Assembly: GCA_938039675.1 (NCBI GenBank)
Contig: CALHUI010000001.1
Location: 1-64,000, forward strand
From: an uncultured Cytophagales bacterium
GTDB lineage: Bacteria > Bacteroidota > Bacteroidia > Cytophagales > Thermoflexibacteraceae
Reading direction: 5' to 3'
DNA: 64,000 nt
Made by a program: the position numbers and the translations under genes. This document shows positions 26,607-34,794 of this stretch, in pieces. The stretch's first letter is position 1, and each line of letters begins with the position of its first letter. Below the pieces are notes generated by a model that saw nothing but the letters and a program-made list of their open reading frames with translations, made no database searches and had not been told where the DNA came from.

Positions 26607-27248
26607 ATGACCAAAAAACAAAAGGCGCAGGCAATTGCTGCTATTTTGGAGGAGTTATTTCCCGAAACACCCGTGCCGTTGCACCATTTGGACGCTTATA
26701 CACTGCTAATTGCCGTGCTGCTTTCCGCACAATGTACCGATGAGCGCGTAAACCAGATTACGCCCATATTATTTAGCAGGGCAGCCAATCCTTTTGACAT
26801 GGTCAAATTGTCTGTTGATGAAATCCGAGAGATTATTAGACCCTGCGGGCTTTCGCCGCGCAAATCGGCAGCTATTTATGAGTTGTCAAAAATATTGATT
26901 GACAAATACAAAGGCGAAGTTCCGCAAAGTTTTGAAGCACTGGAAGAATTGCCGGGCGTAGGGCATAAAACCGCTTCCGTGGTGATGTCGCAATGGTTTG
27001 GCGTACCTGCGTTTCCCGTAGATACGCACATCCACCGCTTGGCGGCGCGCTGGGGGCTGAGCAGTGGCAAAAGCGTAGAACAAACTGAAGCAGACTTGAA
27101 AAAATTATTTCCAAAAAAACTTTGGAACAAACTACACCTGCAAATTATCTTTTTCGGAAGAAAATACTGCCCCGCGCGCAGCCACGACCCCGTGCAATGC
27201 CCGATTTGTAGCCGTTATGGAGTAGAAAAAAAGAAAACAAGCAAATAA
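26607..27248 (+). CDS. nth: Endonuclease III (DNA glycosylase/AP lyase)
   Basis: From the ATG at 26607 the protein has 213 residues. It has the helix-hairpin-helix motif LEELPGVGHKTASVV with the catalytic lysine in GHKTA, followed by the catalytic aspartate in VDTHIHRLAARWG. It removes oxidised pyrimidines and cleaves the abasic site. The C-terminal iron-sulfur loop is atypical: CPARSHDPVQCPIC gives three cysteines spaced C-X9-C-X2-C, and the fourth cysteine of the usual C-X6-C-X2-C-X5-C set is missing. The cluster may be absent or differently held. An upstream frame adds 17 residues that do not fit the family. Confidence 0.92.
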   Translation: MTKKQKAQAIAAILEELFPETPVPLHHLDAYTLLIAVLLSAQCTDERVNQITPILFSRAANPFDMVKLSVDEIREIIRPCGLSPRKSAAIYELSKILIDKYKGEVPQSFEALEELPGVGHKTASVVMSQWFGVPAFPVDTHIHRLAARWGLSSGKSVEQTEADLKKLFPKKLWNKLHLQIIFFGRKYCPARSHDPVQCPICSRYGVEKKKTSK

Positions 27249-27335
27249 CAGCATTTCAGATTTTATAAAATCAGCGAAAAAACGCGTCAGTGGCTGAAAA
27301 CGCTGTCAGCAGATTGCCAATAAAAGCATTTCAAA

Positions 27336-27366
27336 TTGCTTACTACCCGCACATAAATTATCATTG
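27336..27366 (+). promoter_or_regulatory. Promoter of the quinone-oxidoreductase-like gene
   Basis: TTG at 27336-27338 is followed after 20 bases by TATCATTG (27359-27366), one mismatch from TAnnTTTG. The start codon is 17 bases downstream. Confidence 0.4.
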
Positions 27367-27383
27367 CAAAAACAACCTAACAG

Positions 27384-28391
27384 ATGAAAATGAAAGCCTT
27401 ACAATTAACCGACCATCCGGAACAACGCATTCAGTTGCTCGATGTTGCAAAACCCGAACCTGCCAACGGACAAGTATTAGTACGACTGCAAGCGGCTGCA
27501 CTCAACCACCGCGACCAGTGGATTCGGGAAGGCAAATATCCAAACATCCGCGCGTTTTGTACCTTGGGTTCGGACGGTTGCGGCATTGTGGAAACTGTTG
27601 GCAGCCAAAGTGATGCACATTGGATAAGCAAAACCGTCATTATCAATCCCAACCAAAACTGGGGCGACAATCCGGCGGTACAGGGAAAAGACTATCGCAT
27701 CCTTGGCAACCCTGTGGACGGCACTTTTGCCGAATATATTGTCGTACCGACCGACCGACTGCACGAAAAACCCGCCTATCTGACAACCGAACAGGCAGCC
27801 GCATTGCCATTGGGTGGCCTGACTGCCTATCGGGCCACGTGCAAACACGGCGCTGTTAAAAAAGGCGACAATGTATTGGTTACAGGTATCGGCGGCGGGG
27901 TAGCACAGCTTGCTATGCAGTTTGCGTTGGCAGCAGGTGCTAACGTATGGGTAAGCAGCAGCGACGAGGAAAAATTGCACAAAGCCATTGCATTGGGCGC
28001 CAAAGGAGGCATCAACTACCGCAGCGACGACTGGGATAAACAACTCATGGCACAAACGAGCGGCCTCAATTTAGTGATTGACAGCGGCGGTGGCACAGGT
28101 TTTAGTCGATTCGTTCGCCTGATGCAACCTGCCGGCAAAATTGTGTTCTATGGCGCTACTGCCGGTCTGCCTACCACGCTCGATTTGCACCGCATCTTTT
28201 TCTACCAACTTACCCTGCAAGGCAGCACCATGGGCAACGACGCGGAATTTACCGAAATGCTGCAATTCTGCGAACAACATCGAATATCCCCCATCATTGA
28301 TTCGGTAAGACCATTAGATGCAATCATTTCTGCCTTTGATGAGATAAAAGTGGGCAAACAATTTGGTAAATTAGTCATCTCAATGGTTTAA
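27384..28391 (+). CDS. Zinc-free MDR dehydrogenase (quinone oxidoreductase-like)
   Basis: The 335-residue protein belongs to the medium-chain dehydrogenase/reductase superfamily. The N-terminal GroES-like part has AAALNHRDQWIREGKYP and LGSDGCGIVETVG. The nucleotide-binding part has VLVTGIGGGVAQLAMQFALAAGANVWVSSSDEEK, a Rossmann motif followed by residues suited to NADP(H). The catalytic and structural zinc cysteines of alcohol dehydrogenases are missing, so it is likely an NADPH-dependent reductase of quinones or enones. The precise substrate is unknown. A second ATG lies two codons downstream. It ends 4 bases before the DUF5723 gene. Confidence 0.85.
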   Translation: MKMKALQLTDHPEQRIQLLDVAKPEPANGQVLVRLQAAALNHRDQWIREGKYPNIRAFCTLGSDGCGIVETVGSQSDAHWISKTVIINPNQNWGDNPAVQGKDYRILGNPVDGTFAEYIVVPTDRLHEKPAYLTTEQAAALPLGGLTAYRATCKHGAVKKGDNVLVTGIGGGVAQLAMQFALAAGANVWVSSSDEEKLHKAIALGAKGGINYRSDDWDKQLMAQTSGLNLVIDSGGGTGFSRFVRLMQPAGKIVFYGATAGLPTTLDLHRIFFYQLTLQGSTMGNDAEFTEMLQFCEQHRISPIIDSVRPLDAIISAFDEIKVGKQFGKLVISMV

Positions 28392-28395
28392 CCGC

Positions 28396-29910
28396 ATGAA
28401 ATCATTTTTACTGAGTGCATGCCTGCTGATGATTCCCACATGGTTACAGGCACAGGCAGAACGCAGCGTTTTCACGGCTGTCGGTCGTGGGGTAGCTACC
28501 ACCTTTACTACCGACTACCAGACCATCGGTATTAACCCTGCCAATCTGGGTTTTCGCAAAAGTTTTCGTGACCCCAAGTTCACGTTGGGGGTTATGGAAG
28601 CTAACGTTTCCATGTTTTCCGGCACACTGAACCGCCGCGAATTAGTGAAAACAGTATTTGCACCACAAAACATCAACCTTTCGCAGGAAGAAAAAGCAGA
28701 AGCTGCACGCCGTTTCACCGATACGCCTTTCGGTTTCAATTTTGATGCAATGCTGATTGGTGCGAGCATATACGTAAAGAAAATAGGCGGTTTTGCATTC
28801 AGTATTAACGATAGGGTACAATTTTTTTCGCGACTCAATCGCACCACCTCCGAAATTGTATTTTTGGGAAGTAATGCATCCTACTTCCCCTTTCTGTTAC
28901 TTTCCAACGGCCGTATCATACCCAATGCACCCAATCTCAGCCCCGATGTGCGCGAGCGGGTAGTAGCAGGTTTCATCAATGAACAAAACGCACAAACCTA
29001 CGGACAGGTGCTCGATGGGTCGCGTTTTTCCTCTAACTGGTACCGCGAATTTAATTTTGCTTATGGCACCAAGTTGATAGATGAATACAACTTTGCGCTG
29101 CATATAGGCGGCGGCGTTCGCTTACTGTGCGGTTTGGCACTCATTAATTTAGTGGCACAAGATGGCCAATTGATTCGCAACAACATCTCCATGTCGCCTA
29201 CCTTTAATCTCAATTTCGGGGCGAGCGTCCAAAACAGCAACCCGAGTTTTGTAGGTTTGCAAGACAATGTATCCGATTTCCGTCGGGTATTTGCCGCCAC
29301 GCCCGTAGGCACGGGTACTGCCTTCGATATCGGTATCAACATGACCATCAAGCGCAACTTCTACCTTGGCATTGCTGCTACAAACATCGGCAGCATTAAC
29401 TGGACGGGTAACGCCTACAATCTTGCCGACAGCAAACTGCGCGAAATTCAGGGCAGCGGCATCAACACCTACAACCTGTTGGTTACTTCGCAAAACAACC
29501 TGCAACTGGCCGGTGAGCGGGCTGCGTTAGAATGGCGCGGTACGAACAATATCCGCCAGCAGTTGCCGGGTGTGCTGCGCATCGGTGCCAGCTACGAATA
29601 CTTCCGTACTTTTCATGCAGGGATAGATGTTATTATACCGCTGACAGAGGCCGCCACTAATATCGAGCACCCCATCATTGCCTTCGGTGGCGACTATCGG
29701 CTCAACCGTTGGTTAAAAATTTCAACAGGTTTTAATTTGGACGGCTACCAAGAGGGTAAAGTTAATTTTCCTGCCGGAATAGCATACACTGCCAGCCGTC
29801 GTTTTTTTGAAATGGGAGTTTCCACGCGCGACTTGGTTACTTTCTTTGCCAAGCCGCCCGGAGGAAGTAATGTTTCCTTTTCTGTGGGCTTTGCCAGATT
29901 TAAGTGGTAA
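28396..29910 (+). CDS. DUF5723 family outer-membrane-like protein
   Basis: The 504-residue protein has a signal peptide (MKSFLLSACLLMIPTWLQAQA) followed by the DUF5723 opening, in which a mature N-terminus is followed by TDYQTIGINPANLGF. That Asn-Pro-Ala/Asn-Leu-Gly signature is shared with FadL-type and PorV-type barrels of Bacteroidota. The remainder alternates polar and aromatic residues and ends in VSFSVGFARFKW with a terminal aromatic residue, as in outer-membrane barrels. Function of the family is unknown. It probably shares a transcript with the dehydrogenase 4 bases upstream, though no functional link is evident. Confidence 0.78.
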   Translation: MKSFLLSACLLMIPTWLQAQAERSVFTAVGRGVATTFTTDYQTIGINPANLGFRKSFRDPKFTLGVMEANVSMFSGTLNRRELVKTVFAPQNINLSQEEKAEAARRFTDTPFGFNFDAMLIGASIYVKKIGGFAFSINDRVQFFSRLNRTTSEIVFLGSNASYFPFLLLSNGRIIPNAPNLSPDVRERVVAGFINEQNAQTYGQVLDGSRFSSNWYREFNFAYGTKLIDEYNFALHIGGGVRLLCGLALINLVAQDGQLIRNNISMSPTFNLNFGASVQNSNPSFVGLQDNVSDFRRVFAATPVGTGTAFDIGINMTIKRNFYLGIAATNIGSINWTGNAYNLADSKLREIQGSGINTYNLLVTSQNNLQLAGERAALEWRGTNNIRQQLPGVLRIGASYEYFRTFHAGIDVIIPLTEAATNIEHPIIAFGGDYRLNRWLKISTGFNLDGYQEGKVNFPAGIAYTASRRFFEMGVSTRDLVTFFAKPPGGSNVSFSVGFARFKW

Positions 29911-29925
29911 CTCAAATCCTGCGGT

Positions 29926-30087
29926 TCATCGTTCAGCAAGTGTGCGAAAACCAAGCATGAAAATGAGCGAAGTAGTGCCAAGTGCCTGAAAACCAAAGTT
30001 CTCGGTCAGATAAGTCCCTACTAAGGGAGCAAAAATATGCGCTGCCGAATATGCCATCACATGCCTTTGTATGCGTTGCGATATCAG
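29926..30087 (-). pseudogene. Remnant of an MFS transporter C-terminus
   Basis: An open frame of 53 codons without a start, bounded by in-frame stops, reads in its middle HIFAPLVGTYLTENFGFQAL and ends FMLGFRTLAER. The sequence (polar helix end, small-residue helix, GTYLTENFGF loop, hydrophobic helix, short basic tail) strongly resembles two of the last membrane segments of drug/sugar MFS transporters of the MdtH/YdhP kind. Nothing of the other ten helices is left nearby. It lies between the DUF58 gene and the DUF5723 gene and is best read as a deletion relic. Homology is judged by eye. Confidence 0.5.
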
Positions 30088-30137
30088 TCAATGATTGCCT
30101 GCATGAATAAAAATCAATCATTCGCACAAACTTATGA

Positions 30138-31469
30138 CTATATCAGATGACGTGCTTTGAGTTCCAGATACTTATTAACCGTATTGACGGTCAGGTGTGT
30201 GGGTTCTGTCAATATTGCGTGAATGCCATTTTGTGCTAATTGCCTGACTATCAAATCTTTTTCATACATAAACTTCTCGGCTGTGGTTTTCAGATAAACA
30301 TCTTCCAAACTGCGCGGATGCATGTGTAACAGGCTGTAAAGTTCCGTATTCTTGAAAATAATCACCACCACCAAGTGCCTTTTGGATAGATTCTTTAGTC
30401 CGGGAAGTTGCCGCTTCAAGGATAGTTGTGTTTCAAAATTGGTGTAAATAATTAACAAACTGCGCTGCTTAATTTTTTGCAACAATGTAGCAAACAATAA
30501 ATCGTAGTCCGGTTCTTTATAGGAGGTTTTCTGGCTGTAAAGTGCTTCTACAATTTTTTGCATCTGTGCCTGTTTCCTCTCGGCAGGCAGCACTGTCCCC
30601 ATCCGCTGGTTGAAAGTTACCAAACCTGCTTTATCACCTTTCAGCAGGCTGACATTAGCCATCACTAAGGCAGCATTGATGGCATAATCCAGCAGTGTCA
30701 GCCCTTCAAAAGGCATTTTCATAGCCCGCCCTTTGTCTATGACATTGTAAACATGTTGTGAGCGTTCATCCTGAAACTGATTAATCATCAACTGATTACG
30801 GCGTGCGGTTGCTTTCCAGTTCAGCGAACGGTAGTCATCGCCCGTTACATACTCGCGAATTTGCTCAAACTCCATGTTTTGCCCGATGCGTCGCAATCGT
30901 TTCAGCCCTGCCTCTTGCAGACGGTCGGAAATCACCATCAGTTCATATTTGCGCATTTGCAGAAATGAGGGGTAAACGGGCACGGTTCTGCCTTCTTCAA
31001 AGCGATAGCGACGTGCCAAAAGACCTATAGGTGAAGTAACCAATACATTCAATGCGCCAAAAGTGTAAATGCCCCGTTTGGTAGGGCGCAACTTATAAAA
31101 AGGAGCAATGCTTTTTTCAGGTGCAATTTTGCCGAACAGTCGGAGATGTCTGGCCTGAAATTGCTCGGGGGCTTCGTCTAATATTTCAACAGTTACGTAA
31201 AAAGGATAAGCATTATGTACCTCAACAGTAACCTGATTTTCATCACCATTGGAGAGTTTTTCCCCCATGAGTCTGCGAGCACGAATGCCCTCTCGCCGCA
31301 TGAACAACAGCACAAAATCAATCACCAAAAAACTAAAAAGTACACCGACCAATATTTTAGCAGGTACAAACAGCCACTCCAAACTAAACGACAAGGCAAA
31401 CAACCCGATAAGGATGCCACAGATAACTAATAAGCGATTTTGCAAATAGGTAGCGGCAAGTTTATGCAT
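30138..31469 (-). CDS. DUF58 domain-containing membrane protein
   Basis: From the ATG at 31469 the protein has 443 residues. Two hydrophobic segments near the N-terminus (NRLLVICGILIGLFALSFSL and ILVGVLFSFLVIDFVLLF) are followed by a beta-rich middle and the DUF58 core EYVTGDDYRSLNWKATARRNQLMINQFQDE. A von Willebrand A-like domain follows (VYNVIDKGRAM). DUF58 proteins usually lie beside a MoxR ATPase and a vWA protein. No MoxR gene is next to it in this window, so its partner may be elsewhere. The frame is open 48 bases upstream, but the chosen start fits the first membrane segment better. Confidence 0.83.
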   Translation of the reverse strand: MHKLAATYLQNRLLVICGILIGLFALSFSLEWLFVPAKILVGVLFSFLVIDFVLLFMRREGIRARRLMGEKLSNGDENQVTVEVHNAYPFYVTVEILDEAPEQFQARHLRLFGKIAPEKSIAPFYKLRPTKRGIYTFGALNVLVTSPIGLLARRYRFEEGRTVPVYPSFLQMRKYELMVISDRLQEAGLKRLRRIGQNMEFEQIREYVTGDDYRSLNWKATARRNQLMINQFQDERSQHVYNVIDKGRAMKMPFEGLTLLDYAINAALVMANVSLLKGDKAGLVTFNQRMGTVLPAERKQAQMQKIVEALYSQKTSYKEPDYDLLFATLLQKIKQRSLLIIYTNFETQLSLKRQLPGLKNLSKRHLVVVIIFKNTELYSLLHMHPRSLEDVYLKTTAEKFMYEKDLIVRQLAQNGIHAILTEPTHLTVNTVNKYLELKARHLI

Positions 31470-31693
31470 TACGGCAAGAAAATATGTTGCAGATAAAAGT
31501 GATAAAAATTCTTGCACTAAATGTGAGCAACACGCAGGGTTTTTATGTTTTCAAAGCAAAGCGAGCAAACGTTCAACCACAGATTGCTTAGGAGATTTGT
31601 TAGTACAAATTAAGCAAGCGTGCTAAGATATTGCAAACATAGTTTGGCTTATCAATTATTTACACATAAAAAATATACACAATACACATAAAA

Positions 31694-31735
31694 TCCCCCC
31701 CTGATAACTACTGACCGATAGCCTATCAGGAGGGA
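31694..31735 (-). terminator. Terminator of tyrS
   Basis: On the minus strand, a stem (31724-31735 with 31694-31705, one mismatch) is followed by ATTTTA. It starts 10 bases after the tyrS stop. Confidence 0.65.
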
Positions 31736-31744
31736 AACTCACCA

Positions 31745-33064
31745 TTAGGGATTTACCCGCACTAAATAATAATTTTTCTTGCCTTTTTGTACAAGCAAAT
31801 AGCGGTTTTGCATGAGATTAAACTCATTCAGGTTGGTATTTTCGTTGATTTTTACCTTGTTGATGCTTACTCCTCCGCCTTGTATCATTTTGCGGGCTTC
31901 GCCTTTGGAAGGAAAAATTTCGCCGTTGGTGGCAACGGAAAGAAAATCTACGATACCGCCTTGCAAGGCCTCGGCGCTGACTTGCACCTGCGCCACGCCC
32001 TCAAAAACCGACAGCAGGGTTTCCTCGTCAATGCGGCTCAGCTCTTCGGTAGCGGCGTTGCCAAACAGGATGGCAGAGGCTTGTACAGCTTTTTCATAAG
32101 CCTCTCTGCCGTGCACGCGAACGGTAACATCTTCGGCAATAGCCTTTTGTAAGATGCGCAAATGAGGCGCTGCGGCATGTTCTGCCTCTAAGGCTTCTAT
32201 TTTTTCGCGGTCAAAAAGTGTGAATACGCGAATCAGTCGGTGCGTATCTTCATCGGCACTGTTGAGCCAGAACTGATAAAACTTGTAAGGCGACGTCAGT
32301 TTGGGGTCTAACCAGATGTTGCCGCCTTCGGATTTGCCAAACTTGCTGCCGTCTGACTTGGTGAGCAACGGAGTAGTGAGTGCAAAGGCTTCGTAGGGCT
32401 GGTCTTCGCTGATTTCGGCTTGTCCGCGCTCGTGAGCTAACTTCCTGCGAATCAGTTCCGTGCCTGTGGTGATGTTACCCCATTGGTCGGCGCCGCCCAT
32501 TTGCAGCTTAATGCTCTCGGCTTTGTAGAGGTGGTAGAAATCGTAGCCTTGCAGCAGTTGGTAAGAAAATTCGGTGAAGCTGATGCCTGTTTCCAATCGC
32601 TTTTTTACCGATTCTTTCGCCATCATGTAATTGACGGTGATGTATTTGCCCGCCTCGCGTAGGAATTGCAAAAAGCCTATTCCTTTAAACCAGTCATAAT
32701 TATTGACCATTTTGGCGGCGTTATCACCATTTTCAAAATCTAGAAAGCGGCGCAATTGGGCGGCGATGCCTGCCTGATTGCGTTGTAAGGTTTCTTCGTC
32801 TAAGAATTGGCGCTCGGCAGATTTGCCCGAAGGGTCGCCGACCATGCCTGTAGCACCGCCTATCAGCACATAGGGCTTGTGTCCGCAGCGCTGGAAATGT
32901 ACCAAGAGCATAATAGTTGCCAAGTTGCCCACATGCAGGGAAGTAGCCGTAGGGTCAAATCCGATGTAGCCTGCTACGGGTTTGTTGTTGTTCAAAAATT
33001 CTTCCACGCCCGGCGTATGGTCTTGCAACATGCCGCGCCAGCGCAGTTCTTCTACAAAATTCAT
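31745..33064 (-). CDS. tyrS: Tyrosyl-tRNA synthetase
   Basis: The 439-residue protein is a class I synthetase of the bacterial TyrRS type. The HIGH-like motif is SLHVGNL (residues 44-47 HVGN), the substrate region is [25 protein letters not shown], and the KMSKS-like motif is KFGKSEGGN. An S4 RNA-binding domain follows at the C-terminus ([21 protein letters not shown]). It charges tRNA-Tyr in the cytoplasm. The KFGKS form marks the common TyrS rather than the TyrZ type. It appears to be transcribed alone, with a terminator directly behind it. Confidence 0.96.
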   Translation of the reverse strand: MNFVEELRWRGMLQDHTPGVEEFLNNNKPVAGYIGFDPTATSLHVGNLATIMLLVHFQRCGHKPYVLIGGATGMVGDPSGKSAERQFLDEETLQRNQAGIAAQLRRFLDFENGDNAAKMVNNYDWFKGIGFLQFLREAGKYITVNYMMAKESVKKRLETGISFTEFSYQLLQGYDFYHLYKAESIKLQMGGADQWGNITTGTELIRRKLAHERGQAEISEDQPYEAFALTTPLLTKSDGSKFGKSEGGNIWLDPKLTSPYKFYQFWLNSADEDTHRLIRVFTLFDREKIEALEAEHAAAPHLRILQKAIAEDVTVRVHGREAYEKAVQASAILFGNAATEELSRIDEETLLSVFEGVAQVQVSAEALQGGIVDFLSVATNGEIFPSKGEARKMIQGGGVSINKVKINENTNLNEFNLMQNRYLLVQKGKKNYYLVRVNP

Positions 33065-33737
33065 CGTATATTCAGTTGAAACGGGTTAGTTTTTTAAAGT
33101 AATTGAACAGCTTAAATTTTCTGCTGCAAAGTTCGCTAAGTTTTACGCAAAGTACGTTAAGTGGGAATAAACTGTGTCAGGGCAATTTTTTATCGCAAAT
33201 ATAACCGAACGCCCAAGCTGCCGCCAAATACAATGCCTTTTGCAGGAAGTTGGCTTGCCTGAGACTTGATGATAGTTTGCAGACAGATAAAAACTACCTT
33301 GCAGGGCATTTTGCGTGGGTTTTGCGCTGCAACGCCCGCCTACCTGCAATTTTGCCTTTTCTTAGTTAAAAAAATCAACAAAATTATCCTTGCCTTCTGT
33401 AAAAACACCCGATTTTTGTCCCACGAACAGACTGCAAACGGTTTACAAATGAAAACGAACAGCCTCCAAACAGATTATCAACGGATTCACAACATATTCC
33501 AAGCGGGTTAGACCATTTTTTTCGCTTTTACGGATTGAAAGAGTAGTTGAAGTCTATTTTTTGCTGATTTATTTTGCGAAATCCCCATAAATTCCCGCTT
33601 TTATTCAACTGCCTCAACCAACGGCTCTAAGGCATCTTAGAGCGTACTGACGTATTTCATCAGCCTGTCCGGGTCTTTGTGTCTGGTGAATAACTTAATT
33701 TGGTTATTACAGCATACAATTAAAACTGCTCAAGTGC
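33065..33737. other. Long gene-free region with possible relic coding sequence
   Basis: No intact gene is supported in these 673 bases. On the minus strand two stretches look like decayed coding sequence. One near 33180-33350 reads, across a frame change, fragments such as QGSFYLSANYHQVSG and KGIVFGGSLGVRLYLR, reminiscent of the end of an outer-membrane barrel. Another near 33600-33715 reads KLFTRHKDPDRLMKYVSTL, a stop, then DALEPLVEAVE. Neither can be assigned to a family by eye. No tRNA-like or riboswitch-like structure was seen. Confidence 0.3.
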
Positions 33738-34679
33738 CTACCTCTCCGCTGCCGGCAGAATATCGGAAAACTCAATATCGCTGACTTGTTTGTAGAAAAT
33801 AACAAAGAATTTTTGATGTTCATCGCGCTCAATGCGCAAGTGGTAAGTACGGGTTTGGTCGAGGTAATCCCATGCGATGAGTTTCACAGGTTTATTGCCG
33901 TATGCCTGATTAAACATCACTCCGGTCAGTTTATTTTCTCTGTACAGCGTAAAATCGGCATAGTTCAGCACATTAGGCGGGTTGCCATCACGCTGAATCG
34001 CCATATCTAACTGACTGTCAATAGCATACAAATTAATAGCCGTACCTACGCGGCACTCAAGCATAGCGGCTTCTCTTCTAACATTGAGATACAGCAATTC
34101 GTTTCCTGACAGCATTTTGTACTCTCTCTCCGACATGCCATCGTTCCAGTCAAACTGAATTTGATTGACTATCTGCCATGTTTTCAGTCCATAGTCCAGC
34201 AAATAGCCGGTGCGGAGGTTCTCAAGGGTAATGCAGGTGGGGTCAAAGTTTGCTTCCAAATTACGAGGCTGTAATGGGTTTGCAATCCCTGCCGGACGGA
34301 TTGTTGCAGATTGCTGCGCCTGCTGTTTTCCATGTATCATCAGCACATGGCGTAGTACTTCGTCGGCTATTTCGGCATTGCGCCTTTTTACTAACCCCGG
34401 CATGCGAAGTATATCAATCAACCACCAAATGCCCAAGCCGCCAAACGTAAACCAGAAGAACATTTGCATAAGCACCTTGTCTAAGTACAGGTAGTGCGTA
34501 GGAAAGAAAAAGTGCAGCACATAGGGAATAATGATGTTCTTTGAACGGCGGTTATATTCCTTCAAAAACTCTTTCTGCAAATCCTCGGGCAAGGTTGCCA
34601 CTTGTGCATTAACGGCAAAGGGCAAATCCTGCTGGATGTAATAAGGTACAAGTGAGTTGGCAAGGGCTTCCATATCCAT
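33738..34679 (-). CDS. TM2 domain and DUF4178-like fusion protein
   Basis: From the ATG at 34679 the protein has 313 residues; an ATG two codons later is also possible. The first part has a TM2-type pair of membrane segments (NIIIPYVLHFFFPTHYLYLD and FFWFTFGGLGIWWLIDILRMP), where the second ends in the usual G-x-W-x-I-D. After a proline- and glutamine-rich linker, a soluble domain starts at CITLENLRTGYLLDYGLKTW. With its later EYKMLSGNELLYLNVRRE it resembles DUF4178. The biological role of neither domain is established. A fusion of the two suggests a membrane-tethered DUF4178 module. Confidence 0.65.
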   Translation of the reverse strand: MDMEALANSLVPYYIQQDLPFAVNAQVATLPEDLQKEFLKEYNRRSKNIIIPYVLHFFFPTHYLYLDKVLMQMFFWFTFGGLGIWWLIDILRMPGLVKRRNAEIADEVLRHVLMIHGKQQAQQSATIRPAGIANPLQPRNLEANFDPTCITLENLRTGYLLDYGLKTWQIVNQIQFDWNDGMSEREYKMLSGNELLYLNVRREAAMLECRVGTAINLYAIDSQLDMAIQRDGNPPNVLNYADFTLYRENKLTGVMFNQAYGNKPVKLIAWDYLDQTRTYHLRIERDEHQKFFVIFYKQVSDIEFSDILPAAER

Positions 34680-34702
34680 AAAGGACAAAAAAATATGTAA
34701 AA

Positions 34703-34735
34703 CAAAGTTATCGTTTTTATACAAATTGGTAGCAA
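34703..34735 (-). promoter_or_regulatory. Promoter of the TM2-DUF4178 gene
   Basis: On the minus strand TTG (34735-34733) is followed after 22 bases by TAACTTTG (34710-34703), an exact TAnnTTTG box, 23 bases before the start at 34679. Confidence 0.5.
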
Positions 34736-34754
34736 AACTGCCATCAAGCAGTGT

Positions 34755-34762
34755 TACCTTTG
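34755..34762 (+). promoter_or_regulatory. Candidate -7 box for the ALDH7 gene
   Basis: TACCTTTG matches TAnnTTTG exactly and lies 32 bases before the start at 34795. The nearest TTG upstream is 26 bases away, longer than usual. Confidence 0.4.
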
Positions 34763-34794
34763 CCTAATTTTTACGGACATTCCAATAAAAAGTT

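Noticed and set aside
33266-33511. Plus-strand 81-codon frame in the gene-free region
   Set aside because: No start signal or protein-like pattern; the opposite strand looks more like decayed coding sequence.
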